The notes beneath the pieces are model-generated. The model ran no database searches. It was given only the letters and a program-made list of their open reading frames with translations, and had not been told where the DNA came from. Below, piece by piece: positions 51,575 through 52,474 of a DNA stretch of 52,474 nt. The position numbers were made by a program, and so were the translations under genes. This stretch comes from an uncultured Anaerotruncus sp. (GTDB taxonomy: Bacteria > Bacillota > Clostridia > Oscillospirales > Ruminococcaceae), in contig CALWZG010000037.1 of the NCBI GenBank assembly GCA_944385965.1, forward strand, positions 1-52,474, given 5' to 3'. Position 1 is the first letter of the stretch; every line of letters starts with the position of its first letter.

Positions 51575-52474
51575 GCCGATTTTTTACCGAGAGTCTGTCC
51601 GCTCTGGAACCCTATACCCCAGGAGAACAGCCTCAGGACCAGCGCTACTTGAAGCTGAACACCAACGAAAGCCCATTCCCTCCCAGCCCCATGGTAGCCC
51701 AGAAGATTACCAAGGAAGAAATTGATAAGCTGCGCCTTTACCCAGACCCAGGATGCCGGGGGCTTTGCCAGGCTATCGCGGAAACCTGTGAGGTGGAGCC
51801 GGAGCAGGTGATGGTGGGAAACGGCAGCGATGAAAATTTGGCTTTCGCCTTCCGGGCCTTCTGTGACGAGACCCATGGAATTGCTTTCCCAGATATTACA
51901 TATGGATTTTATCCGGTATGGGCCAAGCTGTTTCATATTCCCGCTTTGGAGATTCCCTTGGAGGAGGATTTCTCCCTGAACCCAGAGCGGTATTATGGAC
52001 TGAACCGGACCATTGTGATTGCCAATCCCAACGCCCCCACCGGCTTGGCCCTCTCCCCGGAACAAATTGAGGGGATTCTAAAGGCCAACCCAGACCATGT
52101 GGTGGTGATCGATGAGGCCTACGTGGATTTCGGCGGGGAAAGCTGCGTCCCACTGGTCAATCAGTATGACAATCTGCTGGTAGTCCGTACTTTCAGCAAA
52201 AGCCGGAGCTTAGCGGGGGGGAGGCTGGGCTTCGCCATTGGCAATCCCCAACTGATTGCGGATTTGAACCGGGTGAAATTCAGCCTGAACCCCTATAATA
52301 TCAATCGTCTCACCCTGCTGGCTGGGGAAGCCTGCCTGGGGGATACTGCTTATTTCTCCCAGTGCGTCCGGGAAATTGAGAAAAACCGTCAGTGGACAGC
52401 CCAGCGGCTGAAAGAGCTGGGCTTCACCCTCACCGATTCTAAAGCGAATTTTGTGTTTGCCCAGACTCCGCGGA
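51571..52474 (+). CDS. hisC: Histidinol-phosphate aminotransferase, truncated by the window end
   Basis: About 301 residues of a PLP aminotransferase (fold type I) are visible; the last 50 or so lie beyond the window. LKLNTNESPFPPSP, IVIANPNAPTGLALS, VVIDEAYVDFG and the PLP-lysine segment VVRTFSKSRSLAGGRLGF are typical of HisC. It overlaps hisD by 4 bases. It transfers an amino group from glutamate to imidazole-acetol phosphate. Confidence 0.95.
   Translation, partial: MSRFFTESLSALEPYTPGEQPQDQRYLKLNTNESPFPPSPMVAQKITKEEIDKLRLYPDPGCRGLCQAIAETCEVEPEQVMVGNGSDENLAFAFRAFCDETHGIAFPDITYGFYPVWAKLFHIPALEIPLEEDFSLNPERYYGLNRTIVIANPNAPTGLALSPEQIEGILKANPDHVVVIDEAYVDFGGESCVPLVNQYDNLLVVRTFSKSRSLAGGRLGFAIGNPQLIADLNRVKFSLNPYNINRLTLLAGEACLGDTAYFSQCVREIEKNRQWTAQRLKELGFTLTDSKANFVFAQTPR

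Noticed and set aside
1..52474. CRISPR arrays, rRNA or tRNA genes
   Set aside because: I saw no regularly spaced repeats and no recognisable tRNA or rRNA segments in the window.

Overview
The window looks like chromosomal DNA of a spore-forming gut clostridium, most likely in the Oscillospiraceae/Eubacteriales. The reasons are an alpha/beta-type small acid-soluble spore protein with a sigma-G-like promoter, an RNase J, the gdpP-rplI-dnaB and tilS-hpt-ftsH arrangements, a fused HisZ-HisG, and a complete bilirubin-reductase-type operon. The family-level placement is an inference from gene content; no rRNA or tRNA gene is present.

Layout. (1) 0-19 kb is housekeeping: the iron-sulfur pair iscU/nifS, RNase HI, a degenerate nucleotidyltransferase/phosphomutase-like protein, RNase J, a GNAT protein, gdpP-rplI-dnaB-tilS-hpt-ftsH-pfkB, an LPXTG-type surface protein with a compact three-way-junction leader, and a spore protein. 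(2) 19-33.8 kb is an accessory catabolic island that appears AT-richer. It holds a HpcH/HpaI aldolase, a 2-hydroxyacid dehydrogenase remnant, 4-hydroxybutyryl-CoA dehydratase, a class III aminotransferase, a split transketolase, a GPH-type transporter remnant, an Lrp-type regulator, a transhydrogenase fusion, an iron alcohol dehydrogenase, thiolase, a 4-hydroxybutyrate CoA-transferase-like protein, two crotonases and 3-hydroxybutyryl-CoA dehydrogenase. Together these would convert 4-hydroxybutyrate to two acetyl-CoA. About nine gene-breaking lesions fall between 19.8 and 31.5 kb; I saw none elsewhere in the window. (3) 33.8-35.9 kb carries bilQ-bilR-bilS, a MarR regulator, an old-yellow-enzyme-type reductase with an HGDR motif and a flavodoxin, behind a promoter overlapped by two palindromes. 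(4) 35.9-47.6 kb is one long purine operon (purE-C-F-M-N-purO type-AICAR transformylase-D-L) on the minus strand, with a leader holding a small Cys-rich ORF and a terminator-like hairpin. (5) 47.8-48.5 kb holds unrecognised small ORFs. (6) 48.7 kb to the end is the start of a histidine operon (hisZG fusion, hisD, partial hisC).

The best candidates for a second look are the bilQRS operon with its operators, the 4-hydroxybutyrate island with its dense lesions and the pntA::pntB fusion, the purE leader, the three-way-junction leader at 17.1 kb, and the apparently inactive sugar-nucleotide enzyme at 2.7 kb.
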